From positions 62,001 through 126,000 of the forward strand of contig NZ_QGKM01000008.1 of the NCBI RefSeq assembly GCF_003172875.1: a stretch of DNA of 64,000 nucleotides. The letters run 5' to 3'. Of the stretch, positions 1-9,077 are shown piece by piece. Below the pieces are notes generated by a model, which searched no databases, was not told the DNA's origin, and worked only from the letters and a program-made list of their open reading frames with translations. The number at the start of each line of letters is the position of its first letter. The stretch's first letter is position 1. The position numbers were made by a program, and so were the translations under genes. Source of the stretch: Leucothrix pacifica (lineage in GTDB: Bacteria; Pseudomonadota; Gammaproteobacteria; Thiotrichales; Thiotrichaceae).

Positions 1-1398
1 ACCACTTTGCTCATAAATCCACTGCCAAAGTTGAAGGGCAAGTGTGTCATTACCTTTCATCTCTTCAAGGTAAGCCCATCGCTCACGCAGCTTCAGGTCT
101 TTCGGTTTTTGCTTTACAGCGCGTTTAACAAAGGCTGCAGCCTCTTCAAAATTTTCATCAATGGTTTCAATATCAGCCTGACTGATAATAGCTTCGTAAG
201 AGTCTGGCTGAAGTTCCAGACGATCTCCATTCCAGTCTCTGGCTAAATCCAGATCCTTTTCCAACAAGGCAATACCCACACCTTTCTTGAGCAGTGTCAT
301 ATTGCCGGGATTGTGTTTGATCAGTGGTTCAATGATGTTCAATGCAAGGTTATGGCGATTATCCTTGATATAAACTTCGATTAAGCGCTGTTGTATTGTC
401 CAGCGGTCGCTGTCTTTTGTCGCAAGCTCAGACGCTTCTTCCAGATAGTGACTGGCGTTGCTGTACATCTTGGTTTCGGTGGCCCAATGCGCAGCCTTTT
501 CTAACCAGCGCTGCTTGTTCGTGACTGAGTCACGCTTGGCTAAATGCGCATATAGGTTACTGGCACTTTCTGGTAGACCAGCGTCAAGACTAGCCTTGGC
601 TAAAGCTTCCAGTGCCTTTGGCGACTCGGGTAATTGAAACTGTGCTTCATTCAGGAAGTCTTTTACTTCTTCCTTTTGACCAGCTTTGGAGGCAGCTGAT
701 AACCACGCGTAAGTATAAGCATTAAAGCGGCCGGTATTTTTAGATAATTCACTGGCTGTTTTGAAGTCTTTTGCTGCACTAACAGGATCACCCGCATGTT
801 CTGACCAACGACCTGCTTCAGCTAACCATGATGCTTTTTTTGCAGTGTCTACATCTGCTAAACGGTGATAAATTTTAACAGCTTGCGGTAACAGGCCAAA
901 GTCAGTACTTGCTTTAGCCAGAGCTTGCAATTCCTTACGGTTCAGGCTGTTATAGTCCTCCAAATATTGCAGATGCTGCCTAACATCAATATGTTGATCG
1001 CTGAAATCTTCACCTGAAGTGCTCGCGGTATAATAAGCATCAAGATAGTTTCTAAGCTGGATCGTCGCTAACTGCTTACGTTGACGCGTGCTTAAATCAG
1101 CAGTACTGAGTTTTTCGCTCAGTAGTCTGCGTGATGATTCCCACAAGCCTTTCTCACTCATTTCTTGCGCTAGCTTTAGTACTTGCTCATTAGTACTTTG
1201 TGGGTCGTTAAGTAATTGGTGGTACTGTGCCAGCAAGCGACTGGAAAACTGTTCTTTTAATGCACCTGAGTCCTGAGAGCTAAGGAAATTAGCGCTCTTC
1301 CAGGGGAACAACAAAACCAGAAAACCGATCAGCACTGCGGTAATAAGTAGCAGCACTGGGACGTTAAATAGCTTTTGAGGGGACTCAGATCTTTTCAT
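1..1398 (-). CDS. pelB: PelB-like TPR protein, N-terminal 466 residues (partial)
   Basis: The minus strand reads open from the ATG at 1398 to the left edge of the window, so only the N-terminal 466 codons are seen. A short basic start (MKRSESPQK) is followed by one hydrophobic helix at about residues 10-32, then by alpha-helical repeats rich in A/L/W with TPR spacing, for example the motif WLAEAGRWSEHAGD. The PelB family consists of an inner-membrane or periplasmic anchor, many TPRs and a C-terminal outer-membrane barrel that exports Pel polysaccharide. The barrel would lie outside the window. The gene starts 6 bp after the stop of the upstream PelA-like gene, the same order as pelA-pelB in Pseudomonas. 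TPR similarity alone is weak evidence, so the name leans on gene order. Another TPR scaffold for polysaccharide export remains possible. Confidence 0.7.
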   Translation of the reverse strand, partial: MKRSESPQKLFNVPVLLLITAVLIGFLVLLFPWKSANFLSSQDSGALKEQFSSRLLAQYHQLLNDPQSTNEQVLKLAQEMSEKGLWESSRRLLSEKLSTADLSTRQRKQLATIQLRNYLDAYYTASTSGEDFSDQHIDVRQHLQYLEDYNSLNRKELQALAKASTDFGLLPQAVKIYHRLADVDTAKKASWLAEAGRWSEHAGDPVSAAKDFKTASELSKNTGRFNAYTYAWLSAASKAGQKEEVKDFLNEAQFQLPESPKALEALAKASLDAGLPESASNLYAHLAKRDSVTNKQRWLEKAAHWATETKMYSNASHYLEEASELATKDSDRWTIQQRLIEVYIKDNRHNLALNIIEPLIKHNPGNMTLLKKGVGIALLEKDLDLARDWNGDRLELQPDSYEAIISQADIETIDENFEEAAAFVKRAVKQKPKDLKLRERWAYLEEMKGNDTLALQLWQWIYEQSG

Positions 1399-1404
1399 TA
1401 TGTC

Positions 1405-2550
1405 TTATCCTTTTGGAATCGCAGCGTCAGGAGAAAGCACTTGTATGTTGATGCCTTCACTTTGTTGGCGGCGAAGCCAGTTCTGATAAATGGGGAATTG
1501 CTGTTTAAATGGCTGAGCGGTCACAATGCCCAGATATCGGCCAATTAAGTGGCCGGTTGGCATGCCTGACTGAATGTCATGGACTTCCAGTCGCAAGCCA
1601 TCTGCTTCAAGATTGCGTTGAAGGATCTGGTATTTTTCCAGATTCATCGGATGATGGGTTTCCGTTTTACTATCCGTTAGTAGCAGGAATGTTTTTAGCT
1701 GAGGCTCAAAGCTACTCACGCCCACCATGTCGAGTGAGGGGATTGATATCCACGGTATAAAGCCTTCACGCGTAATGCGATCAGCGAGTGATTGGGCATC
1801 TTCACGTTTATTAGGCTCAAGGTAATCAATAATGAGAATGTCGACCGGCAGTTTATCTTTGATGGTGTGTAACTGGTTGAGTAGCCAATCCTGATCTTCT
1901 GCTTTGGTCTCTTTGTAAACTTTTAAGCCGTTATCCCAGCTTGCGAAGAGTGACTCAGCAGCAACTGCTTCTACTAAGTGTCCAATTCTGGGTAAGACCT
2001 CAAAACCACGGTTGGCGATAAAACGCATCTCAGGATAACGCTTGTGGATGATTTCCATTAATGAAACGAGTGCATCGGTTTGTTGCTTTTCCAGCGCATC
2101 GCTGTTCGCAAATAACTTGAAGCTATCCATCGTATCAAGGAACAGGCCGCTGTAACCTGCTTGCCATAAAGGATCAACGATGTCGTTTATGACGAACGCT
2201 TGCCAACCTTTTGAGTTGAGATCCATCACCTTACTATCCCAGATACGGTTGTCTCCAAGAACCCATTCCTGACCTATTTTGTTAAACCATTTACGCGTAG
2301 GGGAGACTTCACCCACACTCAGGTAGGCGAATACATCACCACCATTGGCGCGCAATTCTTTTAGCTCATGTGCTTTTACATTGTCGGCTTCCACGATGAT
2401 ACGGCTATACTGAGACAGCACATCAGTCGGAAGATTGGGGCCATAGAATACAGCGGTGCTCTTGCGCGCATCCATGCGAGCAGCGGTAGCGATGCTGAAA
2501 CTCAATAGCAAAAAAATAGCCAAAAAGGCTTTATTCAGTACGTTAGTCAC
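1405..2550 (-). CDS. pelA: Short PelA-like secreted GH114-family glycoside hydrolase
   Basis: This is a 381-residue protein with a Sec signal peptide (cleavage near ATAA-RM at about residue 23). It then has a TIM-barrel domain of the GH114 / endo-alpha-1,4-polygalactosaminidase type, with hallmark stretches YLSVGEVSP, GLFLDTMDS, FIANRGFEV and VDILIIDYLEP. The acidic residues in these strands are the expected catalytic candidates. The last 80 residues (from about LEKYQILQ) resemble the beginning of the flavodoxin/reductase-like domain that follows the hydrolase in PelA. The protein stops there, whereas Pseudomonas PelA has about 950 residues with a C-terminal deacetylase. The pelB-like gene follows after 6 bp. 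A function in periplasmic processing of a Pel-like polymer is inferred. Deacetylation would need another protein. Confidence 0.8.
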   Translation of the reverse strand: MTNVLNKAFLAIFLLLSFSIATAARMDARKSTAVFYGPNLPTDVLSQYSRIIVEADNVKAHELKELRANGGDVFAYLSVGEVSPTRKWFNKIGQEWVLGDNRIWDSKVMDLNSKGWQAFVINDIVDPLWQAGYSGLFLDTMDSFKLFANSDALEKQQTDALVSLMEIIHKRYPEMRFIANRGFEVLPRIGHLVEAVAAESLFASWDNGLKVYKETKAEDQDWLLNQLHTIKDKLPVDILIIDYLEPNKREDAQSLADRITREGFIPWISIPSLDMVGVSSFEPQLKTFLLLTDSKTETHHPMNLEKYQILQRNLEADGLRLEVHDIQSGMPTGHLIGRYLGIVTAQPFKQQFPIYQNWLRRQQSEGINIQVLSPDAAIPKG

Positions 2551-2794
2551 GGGGGAGACTCCATTTTGTACGTGATAATTATTTTAATTTGAAGTGTTAT
2601 TCACAGACGCTAAGTATCCCCATTTAGTAAGAATTCGCATTTTAATGTTGGCTTAACGCGGCAAAAAAAATGATAGAGTGAGTTTGTCGGAAACTTACTG
2701 TGGGATTTTTTGAAATTCGAGCTGAATGGTTAACATTTGGCATTCAGAAAATTAATCACATCTAACTCATCATAAATCTTTAAATGGCTGAAAT

Positions 2795-3025
2795 ATGCGA
2801 CAACTACTGTACAAAATCCCTTTGGTTCCATTGCTAATGATTAGTCTCTTTTTGGGCTTGGCACCGTTCCAGCCGGAGCCACATTTATGGGAAAAATTGA
2901 AAATGTTGGCGGCAGGAAACCTGACTGAAATGATTGATATATTCGATATGCTAATGCACGGTTTGCCGCTCGTCGTTTTGATATTAAAACTCACATTAGG
3001 CCGCGCCCCCGAACAAGCCGAATAA
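2795..3025 (+). CDS. Small two-helix membrane protein
   Basis: This 76-residue protein has two hydrophobic helices (about residues 8-24 and 52-68) separated by a conserved-looking segment (EPHLWEKLKMLAAG). Similar small proteins are often labelled RND transporter in databases, but nothing in so short a chain supports transport on its own. It lies 18 bp before the ABC ATPase gene and is probably the first gene of the 2795-7429 operon. It may therefore be an accessory subunit of that exporter. Function unknown. Confidence 0.7.
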   Translation: MRQLLYKIPLVPLLMISLFLGLAPFQPEPHLWEKLKMLAAGNLTEMIDIFDMLMHGLPLVVLILKLTLGRAPEQAE

Positions 3026-3043
3026 ACAACTGCGGAGCAAGCG

Positions 3044-3724
3044 ATGCCACTACTAGATATAACGGACTTAACTAAGTCTTACGCGCATGCCGAGGGTGTG
3101 ACTCCGGTACTCGATAGGGTGGGATTCTCTCTGAAAGCGGGCGAATCGGCTGCGTTACGCGGTGAAAGTGGTAGTGGCAAGAGTACATTATTGCACTTAA
3201 TCGCCGGCCTAGATGAGGCAGACTCTGGTGTCATTCATTTTGACGGTCAGGCGATTCAATCACTCAATGAGCAGGAGCGGGCTAAGCTTCGCAGGGATAG
3301 ACTCAGTCTGGTGTTTCAGCAGTTTCATCTGATTTCAACGCTACCGGTATTGGATAATATCCGTTTTCAGGCGGCACTTTGCGGGCGTTATGATGAGATG
3401 TTTGAACAGGAGTTGCTTGGAAAGCTTGGCTTGCAGGATCAGTTGCATAAATATCCACATCAACTGTCTGGAGGTCAACAACAACGTGTTGCGATTGCCC
3501 GAGCCTTGCTTCACAAACCTGCCTTAGTGCTCGCTGATGAGCCTACCGGGAATCTGGACGAGCAAAGTAGTTTACAAGTCATGTCGCTATTTAAAGACTT
3601 AGTTCAGCAAGCAGGAAGTGCCTTGTTGATGGTGACACACAGCCGTGAAATGGCGAACTATTTAGATCATCAGTGGTGGTTGCAGCACCATACGCTCAGT
3701 TTGTTGAGTGCCTCTGATGACTGA
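3044..3724 (+). CDS. ABC transporter ATPase, LolD/MacB-type
   Basis: The gene encodes a 226-residue nucleotide-binding subunit. Walker A is GESGSGKST (residues 40-48), the Q-loop is FQQFHLIS, the signature is LSGGQQQR (141-148), Walker B with the D-loop is [12 protein letters not shown] (161-172), and the switch histidine is in MVTHS. This is the compact ATPase type that pairs with FtsX-domain permeases acting on periplasmic or outer-membrane cargo (LolD, MacB, FtsE), not with classical solute importers. It overlaps the permease gene by 8 bp if the downstream gene starts at its ATG, which suggests translational coupling. The substrate cannot be told from the sequence. Confidence 0.93.
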   Translation: MPLLDITDLTKSYAHAEGVTPVLDRVGFSLKAGESAALRGESGSGKSTLLHLIAGLDEADSGVIHFDGQAIQSLNEQERAKLRRDRLSLVFQQFHLISTLPVLDNIRFQAALCGRYDEMFEQELLGKLGLQDQLHKYPHQLSGGQQQRVAIARALLHKPALVLADEPTGNLDEQSSLQVMSLFKDLVQQAGSALLMVTHSREMANYLDHQWWLQHHTLSLLSASDD

Positions 3725-6227
3725 GCTGCGCTGGACGCTTAGGGCACTATTAAGTCATTACTGGCGACATCCATGGCAGGCGTTATTTTTGCTATCTGGC
3801 TTAGTTGCCGGAGTAGCCCTGTGGTCGGCGGTGCAGGTAATCAATGCTCATGCAAAAGCGAGTTATGAGCAGGCTGATTCCTTGTTGGGCGCGCAACGGG
3901 AATATACGATTTATCCAAAACAAGGCACAAGCATTAAGCAAGCCAGTTATATCAAGCTACGACGCCAAGGTTTTACAGAGATATTCCCGGTGATAGAGGC
4001 GCGGGTAGAAACACAGCAAGGGATGTTGCTTTCAATTATTGCGACAGACCTTTTTGCGTTACCCACAGAGAGCGGAAGTACCGGGGTTGCAGTTGCGGGC
4101 GACAATCGGGCTTGGTTGGATTTTATTCAACCTCCTTATCAGGCATGGATTCCGGAGGCTTTGGCGAATCAACTAGACCTGATACAAGGTCAGCAACTGC
4201 TTCTTAAAAACGGAGATCTCCTGCCACCCACGGTTATTCGCTCGGACGCACAGCAAGGCTGGCAGATCTTACTCGATATTGGTGCAGCTCAAGCGTTGTT
4301 ATCCCGTGATACCTTGGATTATCTGGCTGTTGGTCCAGTAGATGATGAAAGACGCCAAGCGCTTGAAGAGGCATTACCAGCATCGCTGTCCTTGGTGAAA
4401 AATCAACAGGCACTTAATCTGACTCAGCTTACCGATAGTTTGCATACTAACCTTAGTGCGATGAGTTTATTATCGTTCGCAGTTGGGTTGTTTATTGTGT
4501 TCAACGCGGTAAGGTTTTCACTATGGTATCGACAGCAGACCGTTAAAAATTTACGTCTGATGGGTGTTGGTCTAAATACCTTGGCGGTCGCATTGTTGCT
4601 GGAAGCATTGCTTTGGAGTGTTATCGCAGCCAGTGCTGGCTTGTTAGCTGGTTATGCGATCAGCTTGAAGTTATTGCCTACTTTAGGCTCCATGATGGAT
4701 GGTCTTTATGGCGCTAAAATGAGTAGTGAATTACTGCTAAAACCAACAACTGTATTCATCGCCTGGGCAATGACCTTAATTGGTTTGTTGTTTGCATTAA
4801 GTTTACCCATGTGGCAAGTGAGCAAGCAGTCTGTGATTCATGGTAGTCAGCTTAGTTCGAAGTGGCGACAAGATAAGGTTTCCAGAAAGCAGTTGGGTAT
4901 TCTTAGTGTGATGTTGGGACTTGCTGCAGCTTTGTTATATCCCTTTATCGACTCAGTGCTGATGGGCTTTGTACTCTTGGGGTTAATATTGTTCTCAGCA
5001 GCATGGCTGCTGCCTTATTTGTTGGCATCAGGCTTGGCTGCAGTATCAAAAGTAACGCCTAAGCAGAGACCATTATTACGATGGATGATTAGTGATGGTT
5101 GGGCGCAGCTGCCTACCTTACGAACCGCCATGATGGCGCTGCTGTTGGCACTGACTTGTAATTTTGGGGTAGAAACACTCATCGGTAGTTTCCGGACGTC
5201 GTTTACCGACTGGCTATCACAACGTCTCACGGCAGACATTTACTTGCGTGAGCAACGACCGGAAATCGCAGCGTTAATCGCGGAAGGTAAGTCGACCGGA
5301 TGGCTGAGTGATACGCATGCAAGAATGGAGATGTCGACCTACTGGCAAAACCGTCCGGCTGATCTGCGTGGATTGGTGCCAACAGCACCTGACACACAAA
5401 CACTTCCTTTGGCTAAGGCTATCCCACAGGCGATGCAATTGTGGAATGAATCTGATCACTCAGAGCCGTGGATACTCGCCAATGAGCAAGTGCATTATTT
5501 AGCGGGCATACCTTTAGGCGGCTCAATCACGCTGGACACTGTCAATGGACCTCAAGTCTTTAAAGTTGCCGGTTTCTTTTATGACTATGGAAATGCCCGT
5601 TATCAGTTTTATTTACCTCGTCAAATGTTATTAAAACACTGGCCGCAAGCCAGAGATAGCGGCATTGCACTCTGGGTAAACCATCTGGCGGAAGGAGAAA
5701 AAAACACCTCCATGTCTATGGCGGAGAAAGCGATGCTTAAAGCTGGTTTTGCACCCGGTGATTGGATTACTCAGTCACGCTTGCGTGCCGTGGCGATGGA
5801 TATTTTTGAGCGCACGTTTACCATCACTCTGGCAATGAACACACTTACTTTGATCGTGGCTGGCTTGGCCTTATTGACTTCATTGATGGCTATTTTACAG
5901 GAGCGATTACCTCAATTCGCTGGCTGGTCAGCATTAGGTGTGAATCGTTGGGAGCAGCTGATGGTTATTCTGATTCCCTTGCTCTTATTCGTCACCATCT
6001 CATGGTTGCTGGCAGTATCGTTGGGAGCATTATTGTCATGGTTGCTGATTCATAAGTTGAATGTGATGTCCTTTGGTTGGAGTATGCCGATGTTATGGCA
6101 GGCTACACCTGCTTTAGCCTTGGCGGTCTTGTGTTTGAGTCTGGTGCTGTTTTCGGTTGCTGTGACTCATTGGCGTTTGCGATCTCAATTACCAAAGGCT
6201 TTAGCGCAACTTGGGAGTACCGGATGA
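3717..6227 (+). CDS. FtsX-like ABC transporter permease
   Basis: This 836-residue integral membrane protein has two FtsX-type permease modules. A helix near residues 20-40 is followed by a large periplasmic domain and a three-helix bundle (about 245-375). Further helices follow at about 395-450, then a second periplasmic domain and a final three-helix bundle (about 700-825). The layout resembles YbbP-like putative permeases encoded beside a LolD-like ATPase. I chose the ATG at 3717. A GTG at 3708 in the same frame is possible and would add three residues. The stop overlaps the start of the next gene (ATGA at 6224), so the cluster is very tight. Export or extraction of a lipid-linked substrate is the family expectation, not something shown here. 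Confidence 0.9.
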   Translation: MTELRWTLRALLSHYWRHPWQALFLLSGLVAGVALWSAVQVINAHAKASYEQADSLLGAQREYTIYPKQGTSIKQASYIKLRRQGFTEIFPVIEARVETQQGMLLSIIATDLFALPTESGSTGVAVAGDNRAWLDFIQPPYQAWIPEALANQLDLIQGQQLLLKNGDLLPPTVIRSDAQQGWQILLDIGAAQALLSRDTLDYLAVGPVDDERRQALEEALPASLSLVKNQQALNLTQLTDSLHTNLSAMSLLSFAVGLFIVFNAVRFSLWYRQQTVKNLRLMGVGLNTLAVALLLEALLWSVIAASAGLLAGYAISLKLLPTLGSMMDGLYGAKMSSELLLKPTTVFIAWAMTLIGLLFALSLPMWQVSKQSVIHGSQLSSKWRQDKVSRKQLGILSVMLGLAAALLYPFIDSVLMGFVLLGLILFSAAWLLPYLLASGLAAVSKVTPKQRPLLRWMISDGWAQLPTLRTAMMALLLALTCNFGVETLIGSFRTSFTDWLSQRLTADIYLREQRPEIAALIAEGKSTGWLSDTHARMEMSTYWQNRPADLRGLVPTAPDTQTLPLAKAIPQAMQLWNESDHSEPWILANEQVHYLAGIPLGGSITLDTVNGPQVFKVAGFFYDYGNARYQFYLPRQMLLKHWPQARDSGIALWVNHLAEGEKNTSMSMAEKAMLKAGFAPGDWITQSRLRAVAMDIFERTFTITLAMNTLTLIVAGLALLTSLMAILQERLPQFAGWSALGVNRWEQLMVILIPLLLFVTISWLLAVSLGALLSWLLIHKLNVMSFGWSMPMLWQATPALALAVLCLSLVLFSVAVTHWRLRSQLPKALAQLGSTG

Positions 6228-7429
6228 ATGTTAACGTCACTTGTGACACATTGGCGATAAATCAGCCTTTGAGCAGAACTAAGGGTTATAGCTTGTGCCT
6301 CTTGTTATGGCTAGTAATGGGTGCTTTAGTGCCGCTATTGGGTCATGCAGAGGACGATACATCGGATGCTTATCAGGTACTTAGGCAGCAAGTTGATGGT
6401 TTTGCAGAGGTAACACCAGATCGACCTTTTGTCTTTCCGGATGACCATGGGCCACACCCTGATTATCGCATTGAATGGTGGTACATCACGGCTAATTTGC
6501 AGGATGAGCAAGGTAAGGACTGGGGGATTCAGTGGACGCTGTTTCGTCAGTCCATGGATGCTAAACCTGTGTTACGAGGTTGGGAAAGCAATCAATTATG
6601 GATGGCACATGCTGCTGTTTCTTCACCCCATGAACACCAATATGCAGAGCGTTTCGCACGTGGTGGGATTGGTCAGGCTGGGGTACTCTCTGCAAATCGC
6701 CGTAGGAACTATCAACAACCTTTTGAGGTTTGGTTGGATGACTGGGTTTGGAAAAGTCAGACCGCAAGTCCGTTTCCATCAACCCTGAGTTACAACATTG
6801 GCGACACCGAGGTTCGTTTGAACATGCGCAGTTCAACGCCTTGGGTATTGCAGGGCAATAACGGTTTTAGTCAAAAATCAGGGAAGGGGCAGGCGAGCTA
6901 TTATTACAGTCAGCCGCATATTCAGGTGGAGGGAACGATTAGCCACCAAGGCCAACATCATCAATTGACGGGGCATGCCTGGTTGGATCGGGAGTGGAGC
7001 TCTCAGCCACTGGCAAAGGAACAAAAAGGTTGGGACTGGTTTTCACTGCATCTGGAGAGTGGTGATGCGGTAATGGTTTATCGCTTAAGACAAACCGACG
7101 GTAAGCACTGGTTGAGTGGAAGCTGGATTGATACAAAGGGTAATAGTGTATCGCTGGCTAGCACGGATATTCTTCTTCGGGAAAAAGATTACCGTTGGGT
7201 AATTGTGAATCAGGACAAGCCTTCCCAGGCAAAGAAGGTCAAACTACCACTAAGTTGGGAGATTGAAATACCGCGACTCGATAAGCGATGGCAGGTGGAT
7301 AGTCTCTATGATCAGCAATGGATGAATACGCAGTTTCCCTATTGGGAAGGTATCGTCAAGGTGCAAGGTAGTGATACAGGAATGGGGTATATGGAACTGA
7401 CAGGCTACCCGGTGGAGATCATCAGGTAG
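6224..7429 (+). CDS. Secreted AttH/lipocalin-like (CrtC-like) protein
   Basis: This 401-residue protein starts at the ATG that overlaps the permease stop (ATGA). A hydrophobic segment (about residues 25-42) ends in GHAED and acts as signal peptide or anchor. The mature part has hallmarks of the AttH / carotenoid-hydratase-like lipocalin family: the motif HPDYRIEWWYITANL, the phrase WGIQWTLFRQ, and HAWLDREWSSQ later in the chain. Two lipocalin-like beta-barrel halves are expected. Members are typically encoded directly after an FtsX permease and ABC ATPase, as here, and probably bind a hydrophobic ligand handled by that transporter. Ligand unknown. A 13-bp inverted repeat spans its stop codon. 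Confidence 0.87.
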   Translation: MNVNVTCDTLAINQPLSRTKGYSLCLLLWLVMGALVPLLGHAEDDTSDAYQVLRQQVDGFAEVTPDRPFVFPDDHGPHPDYRIEWWYITANLQDEQGKDWGIQWTLFRQSMDAKPVLRGWESNQLWMAHAAVSSPHEHQYAERFARGGIGQAGVLSANRRRNYQQPFEVWLDDWVWKSQTASPFPSTLSYNIGDTEVRLNMRSSTPWVLQGNNGFSQKSGKGQASYYYSQPHIQVEGTISHQGQHHQLTGHAWLDREWSSQPLAKEQKGWDWFSLHLESGDAVMVYRLRQTDGKHWLSGSWIDTKGNSVSLASTDILLREKDYRWVIVNQDKPSQAKKVKLPLSWEIEIPRLDKRWQVDSLYDQQWMNTQFPYWEGIVKVQGSDTGMGYMELTGYPVEIIR

Positions 7430-7437
7430 CCTGTCAG
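7397..7437 (+). terminator. Strong hairpin spanning the stop codon of the AttH-like gene
   Basis: CTGACAGGCTACC (7397-7409) and GGTAGCCTGTCAG (7425-7437) are perfect 13-bp complements around a 15-nt loop, and the TAG stop lies inside the 3' arm. No clear T tract follows on either strand, so it may be a 3'-end stabiliser or a factor-dependent end for the convergent genes and not a classical intrinsic terminator. Confidence 0.5.
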
Positions 7438-7451
7438 GCAATATCTGTTTG

Positions 7452-7796
7452 TCAGACAGTTGTTAGCGGCATGCCCTTAAACTCAACTCCTATCCAGCCA
7501 TGCTGCATAAAGCTGCGAATGTTGGCATGATCTGTACCATCAGGGTGTTGTAATACATCATCACGATAATAGCGGCCAAAGCAAGCGAGTGTTTCGTCGG
7601 CACTTAATGACTGAAGCTGCGCAAAGGCAAAAATCTTACAAGAGCCATTATTCTCATCAGCGGCATTGCTGACGTCGCCATTTGTAAATGCGGTGGGAGT
7701 GAAGTTGTATTCAGCCTCAATAACCGCCATACAATCATCAAACTCGATTGACTCGGGTTCACTACGTAGACGACTCAAAAACTGTTGTAGGTTCAT
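7452..7796 (-). CDS. HopJ type III effector-like small protein
   Basis: The gene encodes a small acidic protein of 114 residues with the pattern of the HopJ family: an N-terminal helix ending in the ESIEFDDCMAVIEAEYNFTPTAF region, a central NGSCKIFAFAQL segment, and LACFGRYYRDDVLQHPDGTDHANIR. The family name comes from a Pseudomonas plant-pathogen effector. It is widespread in non-pathogenic bacteria that lack type III secretion, and none is visible here. A housekeeping or uncharacterised cytoplasmic role is more likely. It is convergent with the AttH-like gene and appears monocistronic. Confidence 0.8.
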   Translation of the reverse strand: MNLQQFLSRLRSEPESIEFDDCMAVIEAEYNFTPTAFTNGDVSNAADENNGSCKIFAFAQLQSLSADETLACFGRYYRDDVLQHPDGTDHANIRSFMQHGWIGVEFKGMPLTTV

Positions 7797-8004
7797 GCTT
7801 TAAATATCCGTTCATTCAATAGTGTTTGAGCTTAACATAGATCGTTATATTTTTTTGCGTGTGAATGCTGAACCGCCTATCCGTTCTTGTTGTCTTATCT
7901 GTGCAGGTAGCAGTTGCTGTGCTACTATTATCTGGATGAATATCAACGCATATAGGGTAATGTAAGTAGCTGATATTCAAATATTATTGGGGCTAATAAA
8001 TATA

Positions 8005-9030
8005 ATGAATAAACAAAAAATCCCCGCTACTCTGGTGTCGGGTTTCTTGGGTAGTGGAAAAACAACATTGTTATCCAATGTTTTAAAGCAACCCGCAGGG
8101 CGGCGTGTCGCTGTGGTAGTGAGTGTTCCTGCTGATAGTAGTATCGATTCCGATATTCTGCGCGGTACCGATATTGATGCAGTCGATAACGTTTGTCGTC
8201 TTCCTCTGGGTAACCGTATCTATGAGTTAAGTAATGGCTGTTTGTGTTGCGCTGTTCAGGATGACTTTCATCACATGATGAAAGAGCTGGCTCACCGCAA
8301 AGCTGATATTGATCATGTCATGATTGAGACTCCCGGAACCGAGCTTCCTATCTCATTTCTGCGTCGTTTAAGTTCAGAAGACTTGTCCTCACAGTTCACG
8401 ATTGATTCTGTGATTACGGTTGCCGATGGTCCGGCCTTAGCAGATGGTCGTTACACAACAGCGTCTGGTCTTGCGTCACGCAGTATTGATACTGACTTAC
8501 AGTTCTTGTATCAGGCTCAGTTGGATATCGCGGATGTAGTGCTGATTAGTAAGACTGATTTAGTGTTTCCGGCGATGAGACGTAAGTTGCAGGATAAGCT
8601 GAAAGGCTTGCTGACTCACGACCCGGATATTATCAGTATGCAGCACGGTTTAGTGAATCCTGATTTGCTGTTCGACCGCGCTTGTAATACTGAACAGCGA
8701 CTCGAAATCGACAAGATTGATATTGATGAACAGCAAGTTGAGAATGGCTTTGATTCGGTGATCATCAAGCTTGGTAAAGTAGACAGTGATCTGTTGGTCA
8801 GTCGTTTACAAATGCTGATTCGGGAGCAGTCGGTCTATCGCACAAAGGGCTTTGCTGAGTTGCCGAATAAAATGATGCGCCAGGTTGTGCAGGGCGTTGG
8901 CTCAAGAATCGATCGTAGTTACGATCGTCGATGGGGCGCTGATGAAGAGCGCAGTACTCACCTACAGATTATTGGGCGTCAGCTAGATCCGGAGCGATTG
9001 ATGGCAACATTAAGAATGGCCGAGGTTTAA
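8005..9030 (+). CDS. CobW/G3E-family GTPase metallochaperone
   Basis: This 341-residue protein has the G3E P-loop GFLGSGKTT close to the N-terminus. The metal-binding CxCC motif sits in SNGCLCCAVQ, a metal-ligand Glu in HVMIETPGTE, and the base-recognition motif in ISKTD. The C-terminal part (FAELPNKMMRQVVQGVGSR) matches the CobW-type C-terminal domain. Relatives deliver cobalt or zinc to client enzymes. No cobalamin gene is adjacent, so the metal is unclear. I used the ATG at 8005. A TTG 18 bp upstream in frame is less likely. The gene stands alone between two minus-strand genes. Confidence 0.85.
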   Translation: MNKQKIPATLVSGFLGSGKTTLLSNVLKQPAGRRVAVVVSVPADSSIDSDILRGTDIDAVDNVCRLPLGNRIYELSNGCLCCAVQDDFHHMMKELAHRKADIDHVMIETPGTELPISFLRRLSSEDLSSQFTIDSVITVADGPALADGRYTTASGLASRSIDTDLQFLYQAQLDIADVVLISKTDLVFPAMRRKLQDKLKGLLTHDPDIISMQHGLVNPDLLFDRACNTEQRLEIDKIDIDEQQVENGFDSVIIKLGKVDSDLLVSRLQMLIREQSVYRTKGFAELPNKMMRQVVQGVGSRIDRSYDRRWGADEERSTHLQIIGRQLDPERLMATLRMAEV

Positions 9031-9077
9031 AGCCTCAGCCATCCCTGTATTTTCGACCTATTAATGAGTGTCAGTTC

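Noticed and set aside
6561..6836. Antisense open frames within the AttH-like gene
   Set aside because: Composition mirrors the sense coding frame and no ribosome sites are present. They are shadows of the real gene.
7452..7796. HopJ-like protein as evidence of type III secretion or virulence
   Set aside because: The family is common in free-living bacteria, and no secretion genes or chaperones are nearby.
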